Source: an uncultured Candidatus Saccharibacteria bacterium (lineage in GTDB: Bacteria > Patescibacteriota > Saccharimonadia > Saccharimonadales > Saccharimonadaceae). Taken from it: a stretch of 64,000 bases of DNA. Below are positions 34,166 through 42,866 of this stretch, in pieces. Position 1 is the stretch's first letter. Every line of letters starts with the position of its first letter. A program made the translations under genes and the position numbers. Under the pieces are notes generated by a model. It was not told where the DNA came from and ran no database searches. It was given only the letters and a program-made list of their open reading frames with translations. The stretch lies in NCBI GenBank assembly GCA_938018005.1, contig CALIJG010000020.1:186001-250000 (forward strand). Reading direction: 5' to 3'.

Positions 34166-35002
34166 CTACCTCTTCCTCTTAGCTTCGTGACGACTGCGGA
34201 CAATCATCTTATTGGTTGATTTGCGACGGCGGGTCTTGAAGCCAATTGCTGGCTTACCCCATGGCGTCTTCGGGATGCGGCCAGGGCCCGTCTTGCCTTC
34301 ACCACCACCCATTGGGTGATCAGCTGGGTTCATAGCCTTACCATGGACGCTTGGACGCCACCCCATGCGGCGGCGGCGACCGGCCGAGCCGAGCTTGACA
34401 TTCTGATGCTGGACGTTGCCTACCACACCAATGCTGGCTTCGCACTCGAGGCGGAACTTGCGCACCTCACCACTAGGCATCCGCACCATAGCGTAGCCGT
34501 CTTCTTTGGCCATGAGCTGCGCTTTAGTACCAGCGCTACGCACCATCTGAGCACCCTTACCGTGGTTGATCTCGATGGCGTAGATCTGGCTACCAACCGG
34601 GATGTTAGCCAGTGGCATGCGGTTACTCGCCTCGATTGGCGCATCGGCACCAGTCTGGAGCACCTTACCCTTAGTCATTTGGGTGTCGGCCAAGATGTAG
34701 TGGTAGAGACCGTGCTGATCCTTGACGCGGGCAATGCGGGCACTGCGGTTTGGATCGTACTCGATCTCCTCCACCGTCAGCGTCAAGCCAGCGGCCAAGC
34801 GATGGTCAAGCAAGCGGTAGTGCCGCTTAACGCCACCACCACGGTGCCGGACGGTGATCTTACCAGTGTTATTGCGACCAGCCTTTTGCTTGCCAGCCTT
34901 GACGAGGCTCTTGAGTGGCTTGCGCGTCGTTACATCGCTCAGATCTTGCGATGTCATGCCGCGGCGGGCGGGAGTGGTTGGGTTGTACTGCTTAATCGGC
35001 AT
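34166..35002 (-). CDS. rplB: 50S ribosomal protein uL2
   Basis: 278 residues. It sits beside the peptidyl-transferase centre. The C-terminal NPADHPMGGGEGKTGPGR loop and RRKSTNKMIVRSRHEAKRKR are typical. Confidence 0.98.
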   Translation of the reverse strand: MPIKQYNPTTPARRGMTSQDLSDVTTRKPLKSLVKAGKQKAGRNNTGKITVRHRGGGVKRHYRLLDHRLAAGLTLTVEEIEYDPNRSARIARVKDQHGLYHYILADTQMTKGKVLQTGADAPIEASNRMPLANIPVGSQIYAIEINHGKGAQMVRSAGTKAQLMAKEDGYAMVRMPSGEVRKFRLECEASIGVVGNVQHQNVKLGSAGRRRRMGWRPSVHGKAMNPADHPMGGGEGKTGPGRIPKTPWGKPAIGFKTRRRKSTNKMIVRSRHEAKRKR

Positions 35003-35334
35003 TACTTATCCTCCTTCTGCTCTGTTTGCGGCTGCTCTTCGGTCTCAAACACCTTGATCTCGCCTTCACTCAAGCGCACGTACGCCTTTTTGCTGTCGTG
35101 GCGGTGTGTGGTGCCTGGGTAGCGGCGCTTGCCCCGGCTGTAGCGAATAGCTTTGCCGCTTTGCACAGCAGTGGTAACATTGGCTACCTTGGTGCCATCG
35201 TATTGTGCCTCAACGGCTGCAGCGATCTGCTGCTTGTTGGCCGACAGTGGCACATCAAAGATGTAGGTGTTTTGGCCAGTAATGAGCCGGTAGGCTTTTT
35301 CGGTGGCGCGGGGAGTGACTAATACGAGTTGCAT
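35002..35334 (-). CDS. rplW: 50S ribosomal protein uL23
   Basis: 110 residues. Tunnel-exit protein and docking site for targeting factors. PRATEKAYRLITGQNTYIFD and the RYSRGKRRYPGTTHRHDSKK loop identify it. Its C-terminus is a Glu/Gln-rich tail. Confidence 0.95.
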   Translation of the reverse strand: MQLVLVTPRATEKAYRLITGQNTYIFDVPLSANKQQIAAAVEAQYDGTKVANVTTAVQSGKAIRYSRGKRRYPGTTHRHDSKKAYVRLSEGEIKVFETEEQPQTEQKEDK

Positions 35335-35955
35335 TTATTTGTCCTCCTGTGCGAGCCACGCCGTAATAACATCCAGCGCCTGAGGCGACAGGACGATATG
35401 GTCGGCATTAAGAATGTAATAGACATTGAGATACATCGCACTCACAGCCAGCACCTGCTGGAGGTTGGCGGTGGAGCGAATCAGCTCGGGCGACTTCTCG
35501 CCAGCGACGAGCAGCACTTTGCGCTCGAGCTTGAACTGGCGGAGAAACGCCGCAGCGTCTTTGGTCTTGCCAGTTACCTTGTCCTCAAAAGGCAAGACCT
35601 GGATCTTGCCAGCCTGATGAGCCAGTGTGAGGGCTTGGCGGATAGCGACACGTTTACTGGTCTTAGACAACTTCTTGCGGTAGTTCTCGTTACCGCGTGG
35701 GCCAAAGACCACACCACCGCCCCGCCAAATTGGGTTGCGGATACTGCCGAAGCGGGCTCGGCCAGTGCCCTTCTGCCGCCATGGCTTCTTGCCACCACCG
35801 CGGACTTCGCCCCGCTGCAAGGTGGTTGCACTTGCCTGGCGGGCATTTGCCAAGAATGCGTCGTAAGCGAGCTTGAGTAGCTCGTGATTCGGCACATCGA
35901 CGCCGAAGACGCTGGTTGGCAAGGTTGCTTTTGCTGGCTTGGTAGATTCAGCCAT
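35335..35955 (-). CDS. rplD: 50S ribosomal protein uL4
   Basis: 206 residues. The tunnel loop (GGGKKPWRQKGTGRARFGSI) and GGVVFGPRGNENYRKKLSK are diagnostic. A transcription and translation autoregulator in some bacteria; not shown here. Confidence 0.97.
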   Translation of the reverse strand: MAESTKPAKATLPTSVFGVDVPNHELLKLAYDAFLANARQASATTLQRGEVRGGGKKPWRQKGTGRARFGSIRNPIWRGGGVVFGPRGNENYRKKLSKTSKRVAIRQALTLAHQAGKIQVLPFEDKVTGKTKDAAAFLRQFKLERKVLLVAGEKSPELIRSTANLQQVLAVSAMYLNVYYILNADHIVLSPQALDVITAWLAQEDK

Positions 35956-36566
35956 TACTTAGCACCTCCTAGGATAATTAAGCCCTTCTTGGGGCCTGGG
36001 ACAGCGCCTTTGACACCGATCAAGTTGTCCTCAGCCGAGATAAACTCAACCGTCAAATTCTTGACAGTGACACGCTCGTGGCCCATCTGGCCTGCCATGC
36101 GCTTCCCTTTGAAAATCTTTTGTGGGTACATGCTACCGATCGAACCGACCTTACGCGTGTTACCCTTACCACCGTGGGTTTTGCGGTGGCGCTTAAAGTT
36201 GTGCCGCTTGATCGTACCGGCCCAACCTTTACCCTTGCTGATGCCCGTGACATCCACGACATCGCCGAGCGCAAACTCCGTAACGCTCCATGTGTCGCCC
36301 ACCTTGACATCGCCAAGGTCATCGACACGAAATTCCCGAATATGCTTCGGGGTGACACCGGCTGGCTTCACATGCCCAGCCACGGCCTTGCTCAGGTTCT
36401 TACCCGCACCATACGCCACCTGCACTGCGTTGTAGCCGTCTGTCTCGACGGACTTGACCTGAGTCGCAGCGACAGGCCCAGCCTGGATAAGCGTGACAGG
36501 AATCGTCGTGCCATCCTGGCTGATGATTTGGGTCATACCAATCTTGGTACCGAGAAGTGCTTTCAT
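35955..36566 (-). CDS. rplC: 50S ribosomal protein uL3
   Basis: 203 residues. KALLGTKIGMTQIISQDGTT and KGKGWAGTIKRHNFKRHRKT identify it. First gene of the ribosomal operon: S10, which often precedes it, is not here; prmC lies divergently instead. GGGAG precedes the ATG at slightly long spacing. Confidence 0.97.
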   Translation of the reverse strand: MKALLGTKIGMTQIISQDGTTIPVTLIQAGPVAATQVKSVETDGYNAVQVAYGAGKNLSKAVAGHVKPAGVTPKHIREFRVDDLGDVKVGDTWSVTEFALGDVVDVTGISKGKGWAGTIKRHNFKRHRKTHGGKGNTRKVGSIGSMYPQKIFKGKRMAGQMGHERVTVKNLTVEFISAEDNLIGVKGAVPGPKKGLIILGGAK

Positions 36567-36735
36567 TGCCCTCTTGCTCCCATGTAAAATCCCCGGCGAC
36601 TAGCAGTATCTTGGTACCAACACTGCGTGGCTACACACTTCGCTGGCCAAGACTTACCAATTCGTCCTGGGATGAGTTGCTATTACGTAATAAATTACAG
36701 CTACCATAGTACCATAGAATGGGGCGAGAAAGCAA
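36567..36735 (-). promoter_or_regulatory. Promoter and leader of the ribosomal operon
   Basis: On the minus strand TTGCTT (36730-36735), 18 bases, TACTAT (36706-36711). The ~130-base leader contains a hairpin GCAGT (36603-36607) with ACTGC (36622-36626), enclosing the dyad TTGGTACCAA. Such a leader could be a ribosomal-protein autoregulation site; inference. Confidence 0.5.
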
Positions 36736-36844
36736 GAGGGCGTAGGAGATCAAGAGCAATGCAGTAGAGCACCAATCCTAACAGCATATTGGTGTGTCGT
36801 AGAATCATTATCACCCATCTACACCATCGCCCACTATGCTACAA

Positions 36845-36850
36845 TATAAT
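36845..36850 (+). promoter_or_regulatory. prmC -10 box (leaderless)
   Basis: TATAAT ends exactly six bases before the ATG at 36857. The ATG at 36836 overlaps the promoter and is unlikely to be used. Confidence 0.65.
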
Positions 36851-36856
36851 GCGTTA

Positions 36857-37714
36857 ATGCGTCACTCAACTTCCTTACCTACCTCTGTTGATGCTTGGCT
36901 TGCTGCGGCGGCTGCCCAGCTGCGGACGGCTGGTATTGCCAGCAGCCGGCTCGATAGTGAGCTGCTGCTAAGCTATGTACTGCAGCGGCCTCGACACTGG
37001 CTCCATGCCCACGGCGATAGCACACTCCTGCACGAGCAACACATGCAGGCGGAGCAGCTCCTCACTCGGCGCCTCCAGCATGAGCCACTGGCCTACTTGG
37101 TGGGACATAAGGAATTCTATGGGCGCGATTTCGTCGTTTCGCCTGCGGTGCTGGTGCCTCGGCCCGAGACAGAGCAGATGATTACCCTCCTGCTGCAGCT
37201 CATTCAGCCCACCCAGCGCACCATTGCCGATGTTGGTACTGGCAGCGGCATTCTCGCCATCACAGCACAGCTCGAGCTTCCACAGTGCAAAATTGATGCG
37301 TACGACATAAGTCTTAAAGCCCTCGCCATCGCTCAGCACAATAGCACGCAGCATGGCGCTACCTCTGTTCATTTTATTCAGAGTGATCTCCTAGCGGCAG
37401 CGCAGCAGCGCTATGATGTCATTCTTGCCAATCTCCCCTACGTCAGCCCCACCTGGCAGCGCGACGACCGCGAGACGGCGCACGAGCCCACCCTAGCGCT
37501 CTTTGCCGAGGGTGATGGGCTCGCGCTCATTTCTACCCTCCTTGCCCAGACGGAGCGATGGCTCGCGCCTGGTGGTCTACTCATCCTCGAGGCCGACCCC
37601 TGCCAGCACTCACGCATCATCGCTTGCGCTGCCACGCACCAGCTCACTCATATGCGGAGCGAGGGGTATGCGCTGGCCTTTGCTAAGCAAAAAATCCTTC
37701 ACTCGACTGTCTAA
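36857..37714 (+). CDS. prmC: Release factor glutamine N5-methyltransferase
   Basis: 285 residues. It methylates the GGQ glutamine of release factors with S-adenosylmethionine. The Rossmann motif DVGTGSGILAI and the catalytic NLPYV (NPPY-type, here NLPY) are present; the N-terminal helical domain binds the factor. The Leu in place of the first Pro of NPPY is a small departure. It lies divergent from the ribosomal operon and ends eight bases before a convergent gene. A leaderless start is inferred from the -10 position. Confidence 0.93.
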   Translation: MRHSTSLPTSVDAWLAAAAAQLRTAGIASSRLDSELLLSYVLQRPRHWLHAHGDSTLLHEQHMQAEQLLTRRLQHEPLAYLVGHKEFYGRDFVVSPAVLVPRPETEQMITLLLQLIQPTQRTIADVGTGSGILAITAQLELPQCKIDAYDISLKALAIAQHNSTQHGATSVHFIQSDLLAAAQQRYDVILANLPYVSPTWQRDDRETAHEPTLALFAEGDGLALISTLLAQTERWLAPGGLLILEADPCQHSRIIACAATHQLTHMRSEGYALAFAKQKILHSTV

Positions 37715-37721
37715 GTCCACG

Positions 37722-38336
37722 TTATCCGAGCTTCGTCTTTATCTGTGCGGTATCAACTAAGGCCATAACCTTCTTGATTTCATCACTATCGACAGGCAAG
37801 TCATTCAATCCAAGCTGACGTTCTTCTTCACGGTTCTGGCGTTCGATCACATGAATAGACTTTTTATTTGGACGCTTAATACCAAGGAGTAATTCCTCAA
37901 AGTCATTCTGCTCATAAGATATGCGATCATAATAATCTCTCGTTGCCTCCATATCGGGCAAATGATAACGCAACACCTCTGTTGGCTCACATCCAATTGG
38001 TGCTTCTGCACGATATTCATAACGCTGTTCACCATCATTAAGGAATATCTGTTTTTTTGTTATAGGCGATACACTCTTGATTGTTGCTGAACGAACAGTA
38101 ATCGAGACATACGACCCATCATCATACCGAACCACTAGTGGAAGCATGGCAACATCCTCTGCATCTTGGTCGTCTTCTTCCTCAAAATGTATTGTCTTTG
38201 CTTGGTCAGCATACCTAAGGAATAGCTCATTAACACCACGGTGGAACTGTTGGGCTGCACGACGCTGTTCACTTTCCTGCACTGCTTCTTGTTGTGAAAG
38301 AGTGTCCATTGCTGCGTGGGCTTGACTGTACTCCAT
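37722..38336 (-). CDS. Paralogous family protein 1, unknown function
   Basis: 204 residues, acidic, cytosolic. Frame shared with the genes at 38450, 39249 and 42040: an N-terminal helix (NELFLRYADQAKTI), a beta-rich middle with ITVRSATI, a GEQRYEYRAE strand pair, and a terminal helix after LGLNDLPVDSDEIKKVMALV. AAGGAG precedes the ATG. No catalytic motif is visible. Function unknown; lineage-specific expansion is inferred. Confidence 0.6.
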   Translation of the reverse strand: MEYSQAHAAMDTLSQQEAVQESEQRRAAQQFHRGVNELFLRYADQAKTIHFEEEDDQDAEDVAMLPLVVRYDDGSYVSITVRSATIKSVSPITKKQIFLNDGEQRYEYRAEAPIGCEPTEVLRYHLPDMEATRDYYDRISYEQNDFEELLLGIKRPNKKSIHVIERQNREEERQLGLNDLPVDSDEIKKVMALVDTAQIKTKLG

Positions 38337-38449
38337 AATGCTCCTTTTTAGTTATTCTATGTAGTTAGTCTACTATAACACCATACCGCGAAAATTGTAA
38401 ACTCATACACTTCACCTCCTCGTAGAGCAACAAGAGGCAACTCTTTTCG

Positions 38450-39133
38450 TCATAACACCAGCTGCAGCGCACGCTGACCCATCTGCCCTACCGTATCCAC
38501 AGCTATTCGCGGCCAACGCTCGGGCTGCAACATACGATCTACTTTGTCGAGTTCTTGGTGGGTGTAATAGTCTGGCGATTGGATTGTTGCTCGCTGGAGC
38601 AGCGCATATACATCAGCCATCTCTTGGCCATCTACTTCTGCTGGCTGCACCTCATCTTGTGATATAAAGGTATCATCCAGCTTGGTATAATCATACTCAT
38701 AGCAAAATAGCTGCAGCTCAGCTAGCGATGCATCGCTATGGCTAGGCGTGTCGAGGTAATACGACCGCACTGCGCCAGCATACGCGCCATATTTATCCAC
38801 CTCGTAGATGACAATATGCGGGTCATGCACCTGGCCATCGGCATCCAAAGCAGCCCAAGCACTCAGGGTGAGGCGCTGCCCATCATCAGTTTTGTGGCCA
38901 AAGTATACACTGCGCACCTCACCACCGTCGTAGCGCTGCCGGTCAGCCGCACCACGTCGGCGCGCACTTCTATACTGGGTAGTAATAATATCCTGGACGA
39001 CTGTGGTGAGCTGCTCAGCCAATAAGCCCGGCTGCTCGTGCTGACCTGGTGGTGCACACTCAGCGTCAGTATTGGCTGTATATGGCGTGCGACGCAAAGC
39101 ATCGCCCACGCGGGGTGCTGTGTTGTATGTCAT
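38450..39133 (-). CDS. Paralogous family protein 2, unknown function
   Basis: 227 residues. It resembles its neighbours in layout: an N-terminal helix (EQLTTVVQDIITTQYRSA), beta-rich middle with RLTLSAWAALDADG, and VDGQEMADVYALLQRATIQ near the end, which matches the terminal motif of the family. An extra ~40-residue C-terminal helix pair is added. GAGGGA precedes the ATG. The similarity is weaker than between proteins 1 and 3. Confidence 0.55.
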   Translation of the reverse strand: MTYNTAPRVGDALRRTPYTANTDAECAPPGQHEQPGLLAEQLTTVVQDIITTQYRSARRRGAADRQRYDGGEVRSVYFGHKTDDGQRLTLSAWAALDADGQVHDPHIVIYEVDKYGAYAGAVRSYYLDTPSHSDASLAELQLFCYEYDYTKLDDTFISQDEVQPAEVDGQEMADVYALLQRATIQSPDYYTHQELDKVDRMLQPERWPRIAVDTVGQMGQRALQLVL

Positions 39134-39248
39134 ATTGTTCCCTCTGTGTGTTAGATATACGTCCCTTTTAGCATACTATAGAAGCATAGCCCAAGGCAAA
39201 TAACAGAGGTGAACAAATGAGCAATTTTATACTATATTCAGAATAATT

Positions 39249-39842
39249 CTAATAACGCTTCCTGTACTCTGCCGTTGCGAGCAGTTTGCGCAGCTGGGCT
39301 ACCTCATGCGTGTCGACTGGTTGGTCATTGATGCCCATTTGGCGCTCGAGTTTTTGGTTTGCTAGTTCGTTCTTGAGATGATCTACCGTTGCAGGCGCGC
39401 GCTCGTATGCTTCCTCTGGTGGCAGATTCCTGCCAATGGTCAATTCTTTTGGTATTTTACGCTGAGATTCGCTCCCCTGCGGTGTATCAAATCGCCGCAC
39501 CACACCATCCTCAAGGTGATAGCGAAAACGGTCGCCACCCCGCTCGCTAAGGCTAATTATTCGGTCCTGCGTGCCATCATCTAGCGTTGCCGATTCGGTC
39601 AGGATCGTGACCGTTCTCTCACCCTGTGTTGCATACAGCAAGACTCTCGACTTCACGCGGTCAGTGCGAACCGTGTGATCGTATGTATTCGCTTCACCAG
39701 CAAACCGCAGCAGCGTCTCCTGCACTAAGTCGTCAAAATCTGCCGCTGCCTGTGCCTTCTCCTCCTTGGAGAGCCGCTCAGCAAACTGCCCTACCGTAGC
39801 GATTTTCTCTTGATTGTTTGTTCCGGGCTGCTCGTGTGCCAT
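39249..39842 (-). CDS. Paralogous family protein 3, unknown function
   Basis: 197 residues. DDLVQETLLRFAGEANTYDH matches the N-terminal helix of protein 1, TVTILTESATLDDG its middle, RFRYHLEDG the strand pair, and MGINDQPVDTHEVAQLRKLL the terminal motif. AGAGG precedes the ATG. A CT/GA dinucleotide tract lies 42 bases upstream of the start, inside the promoter region. Confidence 0.6.
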   Translation of the reverse strand: MAHEQPGTNNQEKIATVGQFAERLSKEEKAQAAADFDDLVQETLLRFAGEANTYDHTVRTDRVKSRVLLYATQGERTVTILTESATLDDGTQDRIISLSERGGDRFRYHLEDGVVRRFDTPQGSESQRKIPKELTIGRNLPPEEAYERAPATVDHLKNELANQKLERQMGINDQPVDTHEVAQLRKLLATAEYRKRY

Positions 39843-39883
39843 GGTATACCTCTGTTATGTTATATACTATGACACCTATAATG

Positions 39884-39901
39884 CTCTCTCTCTCTCTCTC
39901 T
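39884..39901. repeat. (CT)9 dinucleotide repeat
   Basis: Eighteen bases of alternating CT upstream of the 39249-39842 gene, near where its -35 should be. Such tracts change length by slippage and could tune promoter strength. Confidence 0.6.
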
Positions 39902-39943
39902 GAAAGTCAACCGATCAAATCAAGAACATGTCTTTGCTATGCC

Positions 39944-39970
39944 AAAAACCACCCATCAGCTGGGTGGTTT
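39944..39970 (-). terminator. rplU terminator
   Basis: A 10-bp perfect stem AAACCACCCA with TGGGTGGTTT, five-base loop, followed by TT on the minus strand. Confidence 0.8.
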
Positions 39971-39998
39971 CTTGTTGCTATTGCTCAATACACCGTGA

Positions 39999-40304
39999 TT
40001 ATTTGATCGATGTGATCATAATGCGGCTGTATTGCTGGCGGTGGCCACGCTCTTTGTGGACGCGCTTCTTGGCTTTGTAGCGAATGACGCGGATTTTGTC
40101 GCCCTTAACGAGCGCTTCTACGACCTCGGCCTTGACCTTGACGCCTGCAACGTGCGGCGTACCAACAGTGGTCGTCTCGCCATCGATGGTCAGGAGTGCA
40201 TCGGCTTCGAGCGCTTTTGTGCCGTCCGGGAGGCGGTCCACCAGGAGGGTCTCTTTTTCGGCGACGAGATACTGCTTGCCGCCAAGCTGAATGACTGCTT
40301 TCAT
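39999..40304 (-). CDS. rplU: 50S ribosomal protein bL21
   Basis: 101 residues. MKAVIQLGGKQYLVAEKE and the C-terminal KKRVHKERGHRQQYSRIMI are diagnostic. AAGGA precedes the ATG. rpmA (L27), its usual partner, is not adjacent; L21 stands alone. Confidence 0.95.
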   Translation of the reverse strand: MKAVIQLGGKQYLVAEKETLLVDRLPDGTKALEADALLTIDGETTTVGTPHVAGVKVKAEVVEALVKGDKIRVIRYKAKKRVHKERGHRQQYSRIMITSIK

Positions 40305-40378
40305 CTGATTCCTTATAATTATTAATACTTCCGACTGATTGTAGCAGAGACGGCGGTGGATGTCAAAGTTGGTGTATT

Positions 40379-40822
40379 CTAACTGTCATTACTCACCAGC
40401 CGCTGCACCACCGCTGGCAGCTCTGCCTCGGTGCGCCACACCTCCGCCTGGGTGGCGATGAGCTGGTCGCTGAGGTAGCTCTGCTGGCCCACGCTGTGGT
40501 GCTGCGCCAGGGCGATTGGCTTGCCCAGCGCCAGTGCCGCCCCTACCTCCATAAGCATCCCCTCGCTGCGCCGTGGCGATGCTTGGACTACTAGCACCAT
40601 GTCGTACTGGGGTAGTACGCTCAGCGCACGGCGGACAAACTCACCTGGTGTATGGTAGCTAGGCCAGGCTGGGTCGAAGAGATTGCAATACACCGCGCAG
40701 CCCACCTGCTCGAGCGCTGCCACCACTGTGCGCATCCGAGCGCGCACCACTGCCTCGTCCTCACCAGTAAAGGCGTAGGAGCAAAAGACAGCGGGCGGGG
40801 TGGTTGGTGGCGTGGAGTTCAT
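40379..40822 (-). CDS. Nucleoside 2-deoxyribosyltransferase-like protein
   Basis: 147 residues, flavodoxin-like alpha/beta. VFCSYAFTGEDE opens the first strand, and SEGMLMEVGAALALGKPIAL is the family's catalytic-glutamate and GKP segment. Members cleave or exchange the base of deoxynucleosides or nucleotides; some related TIR-like proteins act on NAD. Substrate unknown. A TATACT box exactly six bases before the ATG makes it leaderless. Second such domain in the window (see 45384). Confidence 0.6.
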   Translation of the reverse strand: MNSTPPTTPPAVFCSYAFTGEDEAVVRARMRTVVAALEQVGCAVYCNLFDPAWPSYHTPGEFVRRALSVLPQYDMVLVVQASPRRSEGMLMEVGAALALGKPIALAQHHSVGQQSYLSDQLIATQAEVWRTEAELPAVVQRLVSNDS

Positions 40823-40828
40823 ATATAT

Positions 40829-40834
40829 AGTATA
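40829..40834 (-). promoter_or_regulatory. -10 box of the deoxyribosyltransferase-like gene (leaderless)
   Basis: TATACT on the minus strand ends six bases before the ATG at 40822. Confidence 0.55.
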
Positions 40835-40938
40835 CGCTACTACGGCACTGGGTTATATCCTGTTATTTTTCACGATTTTTGCCTCTGTTGCGGGCCAGTT
40901 TTTCACAAATCTTATTTCACATCCTGTCATATCTATGC

Positions 40939-40944
40939 TACGCT
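40939..40944 (+). promoter_or_regulatory. -10 box of the CAP-domain gene
   Basis: TACGCT ends seven bases before the ATG at 40952; no Shine-Dalgarno is present. Confidence 0.4.
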
Positions 40945-40951
40945 GGGTAGT

Positions 40952-41734
40952 ATGAGTATGAAGAGACTCGTGTATGGCATAGCTGGTACAATGATCGTCT
41001 TCGCAGGCGCGGGCGTCATCGTAGCAGCCCAGCCAAAGAGTGGTTCGTCAGCGCCTGCATACAATGCAACGAGTGCAACAACCGGTGGGCATATGGCCAA
41101 GGCATTAGCACCGTCCGACCAGCCATCCGCGCAGACACTCGCCCAGCGCAACCAAGCCATCAAGATAATCATCGCTTCCAATGCTTCTCCCAAGGCCATC
41201 AAGCCAGCGTCGAAGCCCAGTGAGACACCAACGCCAACGCCAGCCGCAGAGCAAAAGCCAACTGCAACCAACGGCGCTTCGACTGGCTCGAACACACGCT
41301 CGAATAGCAACGCCCAAAAGAGCAATCCATCGAATAATAAGTCAAATTCTAACTCCAACGTGCCATCACCGGAGTTTGTTGACCGTGTCTTTGCAACGGT
41401 CAACAAGGAACGGGCAGCACGTTCGCTCGGTATGGTGCAACGCATTGAGCAAATCAACACGAGCTCGCGTGCTCAGTCGGCCTACAATGCGCAAATCAAC
41501 CAACTCAGCCACGAGGGCGGGACAGATCGCCTCAAGCAGCACTATACTTGCCGCGCCAGTGGTGAGATTCTTGAGCTCGTGCCGATCTCGTACAATGAGC
41601 AACAAGCCACGGATGTATGGATCAATTCCCCGCCACACAACAAGATCATGTTCTCAAGTGACTACGACAAAGCTGGCATTGGCCTAACGCAAAAAGGCGA
41701 TCAATATTACATTGCCATGCAGTTCTGCCGCTAG
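40952..41734 (+). CDS. Secreted or anchored CAP-domain (SCP/PR1-like) protein
   Basis: 260 residues from MSMKRLVYG. A signal/anchor helix (about 4-26) is followed by an Ala/Pro/Thr and then Ser/Asn-rich linker (to ~140). The C-terminal domain has the CAP landmarks RVFATVNKERAARSLG, NQLSHEGG, ASGEILE and INSPPHNKIMFSSDYDKAGI, then IAMQFC. The His/Glu pair of the CAP cavity is present. CAP proteins outside cells act in wall or host interaction. Two Cys (in YTCRA and MQFC) may bond. Monocistronic. Confidence 0.85.
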   Translation: MSMKRLVYGIAGTMIVFAGAGVIVAAQPKSGSSAPAYNATSATTGGHMAKALAPSDQPSAQTLAQRNQAIKIIIASNASPKAIKPASKPSETPTPTPAAEQKPTATNGASTGSNTRSNSNAQKSNPSNNKSNSNSNVPSPEFVDRVFATVNKERAARSLGMVQRIEQINTSSRAQSAYNAQINQLSHEGGTDRLKQHYTCRASGEILELVPISYNEQQATDVWINSPPHNKIMFSSDYDKAGIGLTQKGDQYYIAMQFCR

Positions 41735-41792
41735 GAGAGGATAAGGCAACCCTCTATCTGAGAGAAACACTCGCTCAGAATAGAGAGAAAAG

Positions 41793-41816
41793 ACCGGCCA
41801 TTATAGCCGGTTTTTT
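41793..41816 (+). terminator. Terminator of the CAP-domain gene
   Basis: Stem ACCGGC with GCCGGT followed by six T. Confidence 0.8.
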
Positions 41817-41850
41817 GCTTTCCCAGAAGAATGTTAATCTTCAGTTGAAT

Positions 41851-41973
41851 CTAGAGATTCTTCTCAGTAACTTCACACACCTCTATCGTCCCTTCCTCTT
41901 CAACATTAAGAATTAATGACATTCCCCAAGTCGTGGCTCCAGCGCTAAAGCAAACACCGGCTGTGACAGCTAG
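41851..41973 (-). pseudogene. Possible gene remnant
   Basis: A 40-codon open frame without a good start. Its product has a protein-like strand pattern (TTWGMSLILNVEEEG, then TIEVCEVTEKNL). An internal ATG at 41922 would give only 23 residues and has no ribosome site. It may be the eroded end of a gene. No other content is seen in 41817-42039. Confidence 0.25.
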
Positions 41974-42039
41974 TTATTGAGCCTACCTGTTTGAAGTGAT
42001 CAAAGGCAGTTCACGCTAAGAAAGCGAAATCTTGAAGCT

Positions 42040-42642
42040 TCACAAATTACTTCGATTTGCATCAAGTGTGTCAAGCGATTCTGCTCTATTCAGAACCTTC
42101 CAGAGCTGCTGCACTTCTGCCTCACTGACCACTTGGTCGCCTCGGCCGATCCGTTGGCTTTCGCCAATCGTGCGCATGACAGACTGACCACTACAGGCTG
42201 AGCCGGCCAGCGAACGCACCACCCGCTGGCGATAGCCTTCTGTAATAATGCGGTAGCGCAGCCGCTTTGAGCCACTCACCAAGCTAACCTCATGCGCTGT
42301 GGTAGCAATCGCATTATCGCTTGCGTTTGGCTGCACTGGCTCGCGCCAAAATGTCGCCGTCTCAATATCGACTAGCAGATTCGAGCCATCATGATATGGT
42401 GCCATGAGCATGAGGATGGCACGGCTTTGGTTCGGAAACAGAGGTGACTTGGTTTCTTTTGCTGACGCGGCATTGTCCATTCGGTAGCCATATACATCAA
42501 CCGTATCGGCAAATTTCGTCATCATATGCAAAGCAATCTGGCTCAGCTGCACCACTGCAGCCGCTTGGTCGGCCGCAGTCACTCGTTCGCGCGGAGTGCT
42601 ATATAAGGTGGAGAATGCTTCTTGGGCTTGAGTTCGTGTCAT
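42040..42642 (-). CDS. Paralogous family protein 4, unknown function
   Basis: 200 residues. It shares the family frame: SQIALHMMTKFADTVDVYGY (N-terminal helix), NLLVDIETATFW (middle), KRLRYRIITEG (strand pair) and VVSEAEVQQLWKVLNRAE (terminal helix). A small hairpin (GTCGC with GCGAC) lies in its leader, 32 bases long after a TATAAT box. 2.2 kb separates it from the other three copies. Function unknown. Confidence 0.55.
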   Translation of the reverse strand: MTRTQAQEAFSTLYSTPRERVTAADQAAAVVQLSQIALHMMTKFADTVDVYGYRMDNAASAKETKSPLFPNQSRAILMLMAPYHDGSNLLVDIETATFWREPVQPNASDNAIATTAHEVSLVSGSKRLRYRIITEGYRQRVVRSLAGSACSGQSVMRTIGESQRIGRGDQVVSEAEVQQLWKVLNRAESLDTLDANRSNL

Positions 42643-42866
42643 TCATCTGTCTTTTCTGTCGCAGCAAGCGACGCATTATATTAGCAATAAAACAGGGGGC
42701 ATCTCGATGATTGAATAATATCGCATTCTCTTCCCCACCTTCTCTGAAGTACTGCAAAATGCCCTAGATTTAGCCTTTTAGAGCTGATAGAATTAACGGC
42801 TATCTACTCCATTTATTGAAGGCAAATCGGTGCAAGAGAAGGCGAAGCTTTGCAGCTCAGCCTATA

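Noticed and set aside
36603..36626. Second T-box (GGTACC in the L3 leader)
   Set aside because: The GGTACC here lies in a short symmetrical hairpin without the flanking antiterminator helices, and the genes downstream are ribosomal proteins.
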